DNA of 64,000 bases from [Flexibacter] sp. ATCC 35103. Lineage in GTDB: Bacteria; Bacteroidota; Bacteroidia; Flavobacteriales; Flavobacteriaceae. Below, piece after piece: positions 1-8,134 of the stretch; positions within the stretch are counted from its first letter, which is position 1; every line of letters starts with the position of its first letter. Below the pieces are notes generated by a model. The model worked only from the letters and a program-made list of their open reading frames with translations. It searched no databases and was not told the origin of the DNA. The DNA lies in the NCBI RefSeq assembly GCF_001975985.1, contig NZ_MTQF01000005.1, forward strand, positions 124,001 to 188,000. Reading direction: 5' to 3'. Made by a program: the position numbers and the translations under genes.

Positions 1-1868
1 GTGATGCAAACACAAGCGCATACGGAAGTGTAGAAAAAGCAACTCCGGTTCGTAGTCCGTTAATGGTTTTGGCTTCGTTACCAAGAAAGATCTCACCATC
101 TGAGAAAGTAACAATTCCTGTAACGGTTTTTGCGACGGAAAACAAGATTAAAAATGTTTCGATTCAGATTAAAACAAGTACAGGATTAAAAGTAATGGGA
201 AGTGCAACTCAAAGATTGACTTTTGCACAACCTGACGAAAAAATGGCATATTTTAATTTAGTAGTAGGTTCTGCAACCGGAATTGCTAAAGTTCAGGTTA
301 TTGCGACTTCAGGAAATGAGAAATCAGTTTATGATGTCGAAATTGACATGACAAACCCAAACCCGGTTACGAGTACTTTTACTGATGTCATTTTACCTCC
401 AAACAGTACAAAGACAATTTCCTGGAAAACTTTTGGAGTTTCCGGAAGTAATAAAGCGAGATTGGAAGTTTCGTCAATGCCAACAATTAATCTAAACGGA
501 AGATTGCAATTTCTTATTCAATATCCGCATGGATGTGTAGAGCAAACGACTTCATCTGTTTTTCCTCAGTTATTTCTAGACGATGTAGTTGATCTGGATG
601 CAAATCGTAAAGTTCTAATCCAGAAAAATATCACAGCAGGAATTACAAGATTAGGAAGTTTTCAATTGTCAAACGGAGGATTACCGTATTGGCAGGGCAA
701 CACAATCGCTGATGATTGGGGAACTTCATACGCCGGACATTTCCTGATAGAAGCAGAGAAAAAAGGATATGTATTGCCAATAAACTTCAAATCAAAATGG
801 ACTTCGTATCAACAAAAAGAAGCGAAGCAATGGCGTTTTGAAGCTAAATATGGTAACGATTTGGCGCAAGCTTATAGATTATACACACTCGCTTTGGCCG
901 GAAATGCTGATTTATCTTCAATGAACAGATTGCGCGAGACAAAAGGAATTTCGAACGAAAGTAAACTTCGTTTGGCAGCAGCTTATGTTTTAGCGGGTCA
1001 AAAATCAGCAGGACAAAATCTATTCTTGCATACTAGTATTGATAGTGAATCGAGTGATTACAGTTATTACTATTACGGTTCAAGCGAAAGAAACAGAGCA
1101 ATGGCCCTGGAAACGATGTTGCTTTTGGGACAAAAACAAAAAGCATTTACAATGGCTTCAAAATTAGCCAAAGAAATGTCTAATAATCAATGGATGAGTA
1201 CACAAACAACTGCTTATTGTTTATATGCAATGTCAAAATTTGCAGCAGGTAATGGTCCAAAAGGAATAAATATTCAGTTTAATAAAAATGGAAAAGGAGA
1301 AACTATAAATACTCAAAAAACAATTGCAGACAGAAGTCTGGTTGTTCAAACAGGGTCTAATAGTATTACTTTGAAAAACAATAAAAATAACACAATCTAT
1401 ATTCGTGTTTTAAACACCGGAATATTACCAATTGGACAAGAAAATGTGATTCAGAGCGATGTTTCGGCAGCTATTGTTTTCAAAAACAGAAAAGGAGCAA
1501 CTATAAATGTTTCTAAAATAAATCAGGGAACAGAATTTATTGCAGAGGTAACCATTAGAAATCAAAGAAATGAAGGAGTTCAGAATGTAGCATTATCACA
1601 AATTCTGCCTTCAGGATTCGAAATTGTGAATACCCGTTTTACAGATTATGGAGACGCGACAAACAATATTGCTGATTATATCGATATTCGAGATGACAGA
1701 ACAAATTTCTATTTTGGATTAAAATCCAGAGAAACCAAAGTATTCAGAATCCTGCTAAACGCATCGTATTTAGGTAATTATTATTTACCAGGACTGCAAT
1801 GTGAAGCGATGTATGATAATACATTCCTGGCCAGAACCAAAGGATTCTGGGTTGAGGTGGTGAAGTAA
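1..1868 (+). CDS. Bacterial alpha-2-macroglobulin, C-terminal part (5' truncated by window)
   Basis: The reading frame is already open at position 3, so the gene starts before the window and the ATG at 63 is internal. About 620 C-terminal residues are present. The thioester motif GCVEQ is encoded at about 531-545, followed by helical repeats of the thioester domain and a beta-rich C-terminal receptor-like region. Bacterial alpha-2-macroglobulins are envelope protease traps: an attacking protease cleaves the bait region and is then bound covalently through the thioester. In many bacteria the gene pairs with pbpC, and pbpC is indeed the next conserved gene here, separated only by a RAYT element. 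The anchor and bait region lie outside the window. Confidence 0.9.
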   Translation, partial: DANTSAYGSVEKATPVRSPLMVLASLPRKISPSEKVTIPVTVFATENKIKNVSIQIKTSTGLKVMGSATQRLTFAQPDEKMAYFNLVVGSATGIAKVQVIATSGNEKSVYDVEIDMTNPNPVTSTFTDVILPPNSTKTISWKTFGVSGSNKARLEVSSMPTINLNGRLQFLIQYPHGCVEQTTSSVFPQLFLDDVVDLDANRKVLIQKNITAGITRLGSFQLSNGGLPYWQGNTIADDWGTSYAGHFLIEAEKKGYVLPINFKSKWTSYQQKEAKQWRFEAKYGNDLAQAYRLYTLALAGNADLSSMNRLRETKGISNESKLRLAAAYVLAGQKSAGQNLFLHTSIDSESSDYSYYYYGSSERNRAMALETMLLLGQKQKAFTMASKLAKEMSNNQWMSTQTTAYCLYAMSKFAAGNGPKGINIQFNKNGKGETINTQKTIADRSLVVQTGSNSITLKNNKNNTIYIRVLNTGILPIGQENVIQSDVSAAIVFKNRKGATINVSKINQGTEFIAEVTIRNQRNEGVQNVALSQILPSGFEIVNTRFTDYGDATNNIADYIDIRDDRTNFYFGLKSRETKVFRILLNASYLGNYYLPGLQCEAMYDNTFLARTKGFWVEVVK

Positions 1869-1878
1869 GTTTACGTAT

Positions 1879-1973
1879 CCTAACAGGTTTTCAAAACCTG
1901 TTAGGTATTTATATTTATGTCAAAGATTTAAAAAAAAATAAACATACCTAACAGATTATAAAAACCTGTTAGG
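1879..1973. repeat. REP/inverted-REP pair, upstream side
   Basis: The first palindrome, 1879-1905, has 13-nt arms CCTAACAGGTTTT and AAAACCTGTTAGG around one base. The second, 1947-1973, is an imperfect copy with outer arms CCTAACAG and CTGTTAGG. Their flanks are mirror images, so they form a BIME-like pair. The first begins 11 bases after the stop of the alpha-2-macroglobulin gene and could also act as its transcription end. Confidence 0.85.
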
Positions 1974-1992
1974 ATAATAAAAATTAAAGAAG

Positions 1993-2583
1993 GTGAAGAA
2001 GGATGTTTTTGAAGAAGGACAATATTATCATATTTATAATAGAGGAAATAACAAAGAAAATATTTTTATTGAAGAGAAAAATTACAATTATTTTCTTGAA
2101 AAAGTGAAGAAATATATTTTACCAATTGCAGATATTTATGCATATTGTTTACTAAAAAATCATTTTCACATTGTTCTTAGAATAAAAGATAAAGTAGATC
2201 TGCCAGAAAAATTCATAGAGAAAATTCATTTGCCATTTTCCAATTTATTTAATGCTTATTCTAAAAGTATTAATAAAGCCTATAATAGAACTGGAAGTTT
2301 GTTTCAGGAACATTTGCAAAGAAACAGAATAGAAACTGAAACTTATTTAAAACACTTAATTGTGTACGTGCATTTGAATCCTGTTAAACATAAATTTACA
2401 AAGCATTTTGAAACCTATTTACATTCATCATATCGTTCATTTTTATCTGAAAAGGTAACGAATATTGATAGAGGTTTTATTTTGAGTTTATTTGACGATC
2501 TTGAGAATTTTAAGCTTTATCATAACGAAAGAAGAATTATTTATAAAGGAGTTCTTAACGATATAAATTTACTTGACCAATAG
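1993..2583 (+). CDS. REP-associated tyrosine transposase (RAYT, Y1/HUH family)
   Basis: A 196-residue single-domain HUH endonuclease of the IS200-like Y1_Tnp superfamily. The metal-binding motif His-Phe-His lies at residues 57-59 (NHFHIVL), and the candidate nucleophile Tyr125 is in LIVYVHLNPVKH. The N-terminal YYHIYNRGNNKENIF block is typical of the REP-associated branch. These enzymes cut and join single-stranded DNA at REP hairpins; most are domesticated single copies rather than active insertion sequences. The start is GTG at 1993, 19 bases after the upstream REP pair. The reading frame is intact with both catalytic motifs. Flanking REPs on both sides support the call. Confidence 0.88.
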   Translation: MKKDVFEEGQYYHIYNRGNNKENIFIEEKNYNYFLEKVKKYILPIADIYAYCLLKNHFHIVLRIKDKVDLPEKFIEKIHLPFSNLFNAYSKSINKAYNRTGSLFQEHLQRNRIETETYLKHLIVYVHLNPVKHKFTKHFETYLHSSYRSFLSEKVTNIDRGFILSLFDDLENFKLYHNERRIIYKGVLNDINLLDQ

Positions 2584-2600
2584 AAAATTGTATCGGCTAT

Positions 2601-2697
2601 CCTAATAGGTTCTAAAACCTGTTAGGTATTATTAGCAAAGAACAGTTTTTTATTAGGAACAAAATAGATACCTAACAGGTTTCCAAAACCTGTTAGG
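2601..2697. repeat. REP/inverted-REP pair, downstream side
   Basis: Palindromes at 2601-2626 and 2671-2697, the second with arms CCTAACAGGTTT and AAACCTGTTAGG. They repeat the orientation of the upstream pair, so each flank of the transposase carries one REP and one inverted REP. The second palindrome ends 27 bases before the pbpC start. Confidence 0.85.
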
Positions 2698-2724
2698 ATA
2701 CGTTAAAAAAACAATAAACTTAAA

Positions 2725-5100
2725 TTGAAAAATAAATTAATAGCGTTCTCTCAACGCATTATAAATTGGATTAAAAAGAATAAAATAAAATCAGCAATTG
2801 CATTTCTGTTCTTGCTGATTTATTATTTCTCTATACCCCGAACGTTGTTTCAGGAACCATATTCTACCGTTATCGAGAGTAAAGAAGGAGAATTACTTGG
2901 AGCTAAAATTGCTCGTGACGGACAATGGCGTTTTCCTGCGCAGGATAGCGTTCCGGACAAATTCAAGAAATGTATTGTTTATTTTGAAGATGAATACTTT
3001 TATAAACATCCTGGTTTTAATCCGGTTGCGATGGTCAATGCAATTAAACAAAACAGAAAGGCCGGAAAAATTGTGCGAGGCGGAAGTACATTGACGCAAC
3101 AAGTAATTCGATTATCCAGAAAGGGAAAAGGAAGAACTTATTTTGAAAAGTTTATCGAAATTATTCTGGCAACGAGATTAGAATTAGGATATTCTAAAAA
3201 TGAAATTCTGGAATTATATGCTGCTCATGCACCTTTTGGGGGGAATGTTGTAGGACTTGAAATGGCTGCATGGAGATATTTTGGTGTACAATCAAACCAA
3301 TTATCATGGGCTGAGAATGCTACTTTGGCTGTTTTGCCAAATGCACCGAGTTTGATTTATCCGGGTAAAAATCAGATTAAGTTGTTGAATAAACGAAACC
3401 GACTTTTGCTAAAACTCCATCAGGAAGGAATTATTGATAAACAAACATATGAGCTTGCGATCGAAGAACCATTGCCACAAAAACCGTATGATTTGCCTCA
3501 AATTGCACCACATTTATTGCAAAGAGCGGCGAAGGAAGATGAGGGAACGCGAGTAAAAACAACAATCGATTATGCTTTACAAAACAGGGTAAATCAGATT
3601 GCGAGGTATTATTATAATCAGTATAAGCAAAATGAGGTGAATAATTTGGCGATTTTGGTTATTGATGTTTCAAATCGAAACGTAATGAGTTATGTTGGCA
3701 ACGCGCCTACTGATAAAGATCATCAAAAAGATGTAGATATTATTGATGCCCCAAGAAGTACCGGAAGTATCTTAAAACCTCTTTTATACGCTGCAATGTT
3801 AGATGATGGTGAATTATTGCCAAATACGCTGATAGCAGATATTCCAACACAAATTGCGGGCTATACACCGGAGAATTTTAATCTTACGTTTGATGGAGCT
3901 GTGCCTGCACACAGGGCTTTGTCACGATCTTTGAATATCCCTGCCGTTTTGATGTTGCAGGATTTTGGGGTGAATAAATTTTATGAAGAACTGCAAAAAT
4001 TCAAATTAAGGGATATTAATAAAACTCCTGACCATTATGGTTTATCACTTATTCTGGGCGGTGCTGAAAGTAATTTGTGGGATTTATGCAGAACCTATGC
4101 TAATTTGTCGTCTACGGTTAATTACTATACTAAAAATCAAGAGAAATATAGAACTAAAGAATTTGCAGAACTTAATTACAGAAACAATTTTGAGACTGAT
4201 TTTGGATCAGAAACGGATCAGAAGAACATATTAGGTGCCGGATCAATCTGGTTAACATATAACGCAATGGAAGAAGTAAATAGGCCGGAAGGAGACGAAG
4301 CCTGGAAATTTTATGATAGTTCGCTGAAAATTGCCTGGAAAACCGGAACTAGTTTTGGTAACAGAGATGCCTGGGCAATTGGTACAAATTCTAAATATGT
4401 AGTAGGTATTTGGGTAGGAAATGCTACAGGAGAAGGAAGACCAACTTTAACGGGAGTTACAAGTGCCGCGCCAATTTTATTTGATGTTTTTAATTTATTA
4501 CCAAGACAACGATGGTTTCAAACGCCATATAAAGATCTGGATGAAGTAGAGGTTTGTCGTTTAAGTGGTTGTTTAGCAAAAGACGGATGTCCTAAAATCA
4601 AGCAGTGGGTTCCTAAAAAAGGAAAATCAACTGTAGTTTGTCCGTATCATAAAACCGTACATTTAGATAAATCAGAGAAATTTCAGGTCAACAGCAGTTG
4701 CGAAAACATAGATAATATTGTGACTAAAAACTGGTTTGTTTTACCTCCTGTAATGGCGTGGTATTACAAAAGCCAGCATATTGAGTATTTGCCTTTGCCA
4801 CCTTTTAAGGAAGATTGTCAGGGAACACAAACCACAACTATGGATTTTATTTATCCAAAAGCAAATAGTAAAATATATCTAACAAAGAATTTTAATAGCC
4901 AGGTGCAGCCTGTAATTCTTAAGGTCGCTTATTCAGAAAGAGATAAGGAATTGTTTTGGTATGTTGATGATGTTTATAAAGCCACTACAAAAACGTTTCA
5001 CGAATTGCCTGTTACGCCAACTTCAGGAACACATTATATTACTGTTGTGGACGCTTATGGCAATGAAATTAGGAGAAAAATTGAGATTGTAAGGGAGTAA
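2725..5100 (+). CDS. pbpC: Penicillin-binding protein 1C
   Basis: A 791-residue class A penicillin-binding protein. Residues about 22-37 form a single membrane anchor. A GT51 transglycosylase domain follows with FEDEYFYKHPGF (catalytic Glu near residue 88) and RGGSTLTQQ (118-126). The transpeptidase domain has SxxK at Ser348-Lys351, SxN at Ser402-Asn404 and KTG at 539-541. A C-terminal BiPBP_C-like beta domain carries several cysteines (CRLSGCLAKDGC). The product polymerises glycan and may cross-link it on the outer face of the inner membrane. The start is a TTG at 2725; no ATG fits the membrane anchor. The usual partner, an alpha-2-macroglobulin gene, lies upstream beyond the RAYT insertion. 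No separate promoter is evident. Confidence 0.93.
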   Translation: MKNKLIAFSQRIINWIKKNKIKSAIAFLFLLIYYFSIPRTLFQEPYSTVIESKEGELLGAKIARDGQWRFPAQDSVPDKFKKCIVYFEDEYFYKHPGFNPVAMVNAIKQNRKAGKIVRGGSTLTQQVIRLSRKGKGRTYFEKFIEIILATRLELGYSKNEILELYAAHAPFGGNVVGLEMAAWRYFGVQSNQLSWAENATLAVLPNAPSLIYPGKNQIKLLNKRNRLLLKLHQEGIIDKQTYELAIEEPLPQKPYDLPQIAPHLLQRAAKEDEGTRVKTTIDYALQNRVNQIARYYYNQYKQNEVNNLAILVIDVSNRNVMSYVGNAPTDKDHQKDVDIIDAPRSTGSILKPLLYAAMLDDGELLPNTLIADIPTQIAGYTPENFNLTFDGAVPAHRALSRSLNIPAVLMLQDFGVNKFYEELQKFKLRDINKTPDHYGLSLILGGAESNLWDLCRTYANLSSTVNYYTKNQEKYRTKEFAELNYRNNFETDFGSETDQKNILGAGSIWLTYNAMEEVNRPEGDEAWKFYDSSLKIAWKTGTSFGNRDAWAIGTNSKYVVGIWVGNATGEGRPTLTGVTSAAPILFDVFNLLPRQRWFQTPYKDLDEVEVCRLSGCLAKDGCPKIKQWVPKKGKSTVVCPYHKTVHLDKSEKFQVNSSCENIDNIVTKNWFVLPPVMAWYYKSQHIEYLPLPPFKEDCQGTQTTTMDFIYPKANSKIYLTKNFNSQVQPVILKVAYSERDKELFWYVDDVYKATTKTFHELPVTPTSGTHYITVVDAYGNEIRRKIEIVRE

Positions 5101-5113
5101 GATTCAGATTTGA

Positions 5114-5905
5114 TTACATGATTCTGATTTGAGTATATACTTTTTGATTTCTCGAAAACCTGAAAGTGGCTCCAAAAGTGAAACCTTTGATTACCGGAAT
5201 TTTGTCGTTATTAAAGGGTTGTGAATAACCGAATCCCAGATCTAAAACATTTAGTAGTGTTGCTCCTGCTAAGGCATATGCATGTTTATCTGAAACGCCA
5301 CTTTTAATAAATAAGAATTTTTCAGTGTTATAAGATAAATGTAAATCGGGTAAGCCGTAGTAAGTATCATTATAGGAAGTAAATCCGAATCCGAATCCTA
5401 AAAATAATTTGTTTTTGCTTTCACAATCTAAACAAAACTCCAGGCCGGCGATAAATTGATTTTTGGTTGCAATTTTATAGTCCAGATATAGAATTGGCCA
5501 TTTTGGAAATTCAAATTTATTTTTGTTATTTTCTTTGTAATTGAAATCCCTTGAGTCCAAAAGTTTATTATTCTCATCGTACCATTTTGCTTTTCCAACA
5601 AGATATTTGCCTTCATTGTCTTCAGAATAACCTTCAAATTGAAGTTTGTTATTTTTTAAATAATAATCATTAATCACATAAAGTGAATCAGTAGATGCTA
5701 ATTTGTAACCAATTGCATTTTTAGTTTTTATTTTTACAGGCTTAGTTCTGTAATAAATAGCCGATTCTTTAATAGTGTTTTTCCAATTTTTATCAAAAAA
5801 AAGAGTGTCATTTTGAGCAGAAATATTAATTGTAAAAAGCATTAAAACGAACAGAATATAAAGAAGCTTATCTTTAGAATAAGGTTTTGATGTGTTTAAT
5901 AGCAT
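5114..5905 (-). CDS. Exported protein of unknown function
   Basis: A 263-residue protein with an N-terminal export signal (about residues 13-30, ending ISAQND). The middle part, roughly residues 50-130, is rich in Tyr/Asn/Lys and resembles the short repeated strands of MORN-like proteins (LQFEGYSEDNEGKYLVGKAKWY). The C-terminal 110 residues alternate hydrophobic and polar residues (YKIATKNQFIAGLEF, LFLGFGFGFTSY) and could form beta strands of an outer-membrane barrel. I do not recognise the family. It is convergent with pbpC, 13 bases apart, with no clear terminator between them. Confidence 0.65.
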   Translation of the reverse strand: MLLNTSKPYSKDKLLYILFVLMLFTINISAQNDTLFFDKNWKNTIKESAIYYRTKPVKIKTKNAIGYKLASTDSLYVINDYYLKNNKLQFEGYSEDNEGKYLVGKAKWYDENNKLLDSRDFNYKENNKNKFEFPKWPILYLDYKIATKNQFIAGLEFCLDCESKNKLFLGFGFGFTSYNDTYYGLPDLHLSYNTEKFLFIKSGVSDKHAYALAGATLLNVLDLGFGYSQPFNNDKIPVIKGFTFGATFRFSRNQKVYTQIRIM

Positions 5906-5984
5906 TATGGGGTATTGAGTATTTTGTTTATTTAAATATAAGAAAAGTATTCAGAAATAAATAATATTCTTATGAAAACTAATT

Positions 5985-6068
5985 CCTAGCCCGGATAGAA
6001 GTGGAAATCCTTTTATTTTTTTCTTTAGAAAAATAAAAGATTGAAACGGATAGCTGGAAATAGCTCCT
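5985..6068 (-). repeat. Structured intergenic element, family 1, copy 1
   Basis: Read on the minus strand this begins AGGAGCTA and ends ACTTCTATCCGGGCTAGG, the same conserved blocks that frame a copy on the plus strand at 28392-28483. Between them sits a perfect 11-bp hairpin (CTTTTATTTTT/AAAAATAAAAG, 6010-6020 with 6029-6039). The hairpin is at the place where the other copy has an unrelated GC-rich hairpin. It is non-coding; open frames across it look like chance. Confidence 0.6.
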
Positions 6069-6120
6069 GATAAAAAAACAAGTTTAAAATTCCAAATCCA
6101 AAGCTGAAAAATAGAATTGA

Positions 6121-6145
6121 GATTGCTTCGTTCCTCGCAATGACA
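6121..6145. repeat. Single arm of the TGTCATT inverted-repeat family
   Basis: The 25-nt stretch from 6121 to 6145, ending TTCCTCGCAATGACA, is identical apart from one base to the right arm of the complete element at 28519-28616. No left arm is seen nearby, so this is a solo arm or remnant lying against the RNase G terminator. Confidence 0.6.
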
Positions 6146-6152
6146 CACAAAA

Positions 6153-6187
6153 AAACCGCCAGTCTTTCGAAAGGCGGTTTTGTTTTT
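6153..6187 (-). terminator. Intrinsic terminator of the RNase G gene
   Basis: Read on the minus strand: arms AAACCGCC and GGCGGTTT around a 12-nt loop, followed by a run of Ts. It starts just after the stop codon of the RNase G gene. Confidence 0.8.
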
Positions 6188-7730
6188 ATTCTGAAATAAC
6201 ATTTCCTTTTTTATCATAGAAATGGTATTCTAAGTACGTGTAAGCGTCACGAGGTATGATTTTCACCCATTTCTTATGTTCAAAAAACCATTTTGAACGT
6301 AATGATGGAAAACCTTTACTGAGGTATGCAGCCACAAACGGATGTACATTCAGTACAACACCCTTGTGGGTTTTTAAAATTCTGTCTAAATCAGATGCGA
6401 TTTTATCAATGATTAAAATTGGCGCTTCAATTTCGCCATGTTCATTGTTTGGATCTTCTTCTCTAGTTTTAATATTTACTTCTGGTCTTACTCGTTGTCT
6501 GGTAATTTGAACTAAACCAAATTTACTAGGCGGTAAGATTTTATGCTTTGCTTTATCGTCGCTCATTTCTTCTCGCAAGAAGTCGAACAAGACTTTCCTG
6601 TTTTCAGGATTAGACATATCGATAAAATCAACTACGATTATCCCACCCATATCACGCAAACGAAGTTGTCTGGCAATTTCAGCGGCAGCAATCATATTTA
6701 CTTCCATGGCTGTGTCTTCCTGATTGGTTGCTTTATTCGAACGATTTCCGCTATTTACGTCTATAACGTGAAGAGCTTCAGTGTGTTCGATTATAAGATA
6801 AGCACCTTTGCTCATGGAGACTGTTCGTCCAAATGAAGTTTTGATTTGTCTCTCTATATTGTATTTCTCGAAAATTGGAGTGTCATTTGATTGATAAAAC
6901 TTAACAATCGATTGTTTTGAAGGTGCAATTTCTTGCAGATATTCCTTCGTTTGATGGTACAACTCTTCATCATCTATCTGGATACCACTAAAGGTATCGT
7001 TGAATACATCTCTTAATATTGAAGAAGCTCTGTTAAGCTCTCCTAATACTTTTGAAGGATGATGAGCAGTTGGTAATTTTTTACACATTGCAGTCCATCT
7101 GCCAAGCAGGTTCTGCAAATCTTTTTCTAATTCGGCTACGTTTTTGCCTTCGGCTACTGTGCGAACAATAACACCAAATCCTTTTGGTTTGATAGATAGA
7201 ACAAGTTTTTTTAGACGATCCTTTTCCTTTTTGTCTTCTATTTTTTGAGAAATAGAAACGCGGTCAGAAAACGGAACGAGAACAATAAATCTTCCTGCCA
7301 ATGAAAGCTCAGCGCTTATTCTTGGACCTTTGGTAGATATAGGTTCTTTTACAACTTGGACTAAAACAGATTGATTGGCACTTAAAATATCAGTAATGAT
7401 GCCATCTTTGTCAATCTCTTTTTCAAACTGAAAGGTTTTTAGGGAGAAATCTTTTATTTTACCTGCGCTTACAAGTTTTATGAATTTCAGTTGAGAAGCT
7501 AAGTTAGGTCCTAAATCATGATAATGTAAAAAGGCATCTTTTTCGAAGCCTACATTTACAAAAGCAGCATTAAGACCAGCAACGGGTTTTCGTATTTTGG
7601 CAATAAAAATATCACCAACCTGAAAGTTGCTTTTCTCTTCTTCCTTGTGTAATTCAATTAGTTTTCCATCTTTTAATAAGGCAAAATCTACGGCTTCAGA
7701 ACTAGATCTAATGATTAATTCTTTATTCAC
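6186..7730 (-). CDS. rng: Ribonuclease G/E family endoribonuclease
   Basis: 514 residues, close to E. coli RNase G in length. An S1 RNA-binding domain (about residues 36-120, QVGDIFIAKI...AAFVNVGFEKDAFLH) precedes the catalytic DNase I-like subdomain. The two magnesium-binding aspartates are Asp324 (HVIDVNSGN) and Asp368 (IIVVDFIDM), with the usual spacing of about 44 residues. Such enzymes cut single-stranded AU-rich RNA in rRNA maturation and mRNA decay. The CPxCxG zinc-link that joins dimers in proteobacterial RNase E/G is absent: the segment near 421-434 reads KTREEDPNNEHGEI. There is no long RNase E-type scaffold tail. It lies downstream of the HU and small basic protein genes but behind a terminator. 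Confidence 0.93.
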   Translation of the reverse strand: MNKELIIRSSSEAVDFALLKDGKLIELHKEEEKSNFQVGDIFIAKIRKPVAGLNAAFVNVGFEKDAFLHYHDLGPNLASQLKFIKLVSAGKIKDFSLKTFQFEKEIDKDGIITDILSANQSVLVQVVKEPISTKGPRISAELSLAGRFIVLVPFSDRVSISQKIEDKKEKDRLKKLVLSIKPKGFGVIVRTVAEGKNVAELEKDLQNLLGRWTAMCKKLPTAHHPSKVLGELNRASSILRDVFNDTFSGIQIDDEELYHQTKEYLQEIAPSKQSIVKFYQSNDTPIFEKYNIERQIKTSFGRTVSMSKGAYLIIEHTEALHVIDVNSGNRSNKATNQEDTAMEVNMIAAAEIARQLRLRDMGGIIVVDFIDMSNPENRKVLFDFLREEMSDDKAKHKILPPSKFGLVQITRQRVRPEVNIKTREEDPNNEHGEIEAPILIIDKIASDLDRILKTHKGVVLNVHPFVAAYLSKGFPSLRSKWFFEHKKWVKIIPRDAYTYLEYHFYDKKGNVISE

Positions 7731-7997
7731 ACTGTAAATTTTTATCTGTTTTTTCAGAAAATAGAGTATAGAGAATAGAAAATAGATTAAAAAAATCTAA
7801 AATCTATACCGATAATTATCGGGACTAAGATCTAAAATCTTATTTACAGATGGATTAAACAATATTTTTTAACAGGTATTGAACCCGGGGAAAAGAAGAT
7901 TAATAGAGAATAGAACAAAGAGTATAGACTTTTGCGTCTATATTCTATTTTCTTTACTCTTTCATCTTTTTTCAATTTCAATGAACGTTTAAAAAGA

Positions 7998-8022
7998 AAA
8001 AAGTAGTTTAAAACTACTTTTT
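7998..8022 (-). terminator. Terminator overlapping the stop codon of the 30-residue basic protein gene
   Basis: A 12-bp inverted repeat (AAAAAGTAGTTT/AAACTACTTTTT) followed on the minus strand by T-rich sequence. The TAG stop codon of the small gene at 8014-8016 is inside the stem. It separates that gene from the RNase G gene. Confidence 0.8.
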
Positions 8023-8106
8023 CTTTTTGTGACGGTTAGCTCTCGCTCTTTTTTTTCTTTTGTGCGTAGCTACCTTATGTCTCTTTCTTTTTTTACCACT
8101 TGGCAT
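8014..8106 (-). CDS. 30-residue very basic protein, probably ribosome-associated
   Basis: Translation from ATG at 8106 gives a 30-residue protein beginning MPSGKKRKRHKVATHKRKKR and ending ANRHKKKK; about two thirds of the residues are Lys, Arg or His and none is acidic. I recall similar tiny Lys/Arg/His proteins in Bacteroidetes. The composition is that of small ribosomal proteins such as bTHX or bL36-size factors, although the sequence is not the THX motif. It lies 28 bases downstream of the HU gene on the same strand and ends in its own terminator. Coding is supported by the clean ATG, codon use (aga/aaa) and the immediate terminator. A role on the ribosome or in RNA binding is inference. 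Confidence 0.7.
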   Translation of the reverse strand: MPSGKKRKRHKVATHKRKKRARANRHKKKK

Positions 8107-8134
8107 ATCGTGTCGATTTTATGATTAATTAATA

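Larger units (their letters stand above)
1877..2700 (+). mobile_element. RAYT transposase flanked by two inverted REP pairs
   Basis: Four copies of a palindrome of the form CCTAACAGG...CCTGTTAGG lie in two pairs, at 1879-1905 and 1947-1973 upstream and 2601-2626 and 2671-2697 downstream of a Y1 transposase gene. In each pair the first copy reads TATCC...GGTAT on its flanks and the second reads TACC...GGATA, so the copies are head to head (REP and inverted REP). This is the arrangement known for REP-associated tyrosine transposases. The unit sits between the alpha-2-macroglobulin gene and pbpC. Limits are drawn at the outer REP edges; no target-site duplication was identified. Confidence 0.8.

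Noticed and set aside
1993..2583. Classical IS200/IS605 insertion sequence
   Set aside because: The flanks are paired REPs and the protein has the REP-associated N-terminal block; no tnpB or IS605 end hairpins are present.
5951..6217. Open frame of 88 codons on the minus strand
   Set aside because: It runs through a structured repeat, a solo repeat arm and the RNase G terminator and into the RNase G gene; composition is not protein-like.
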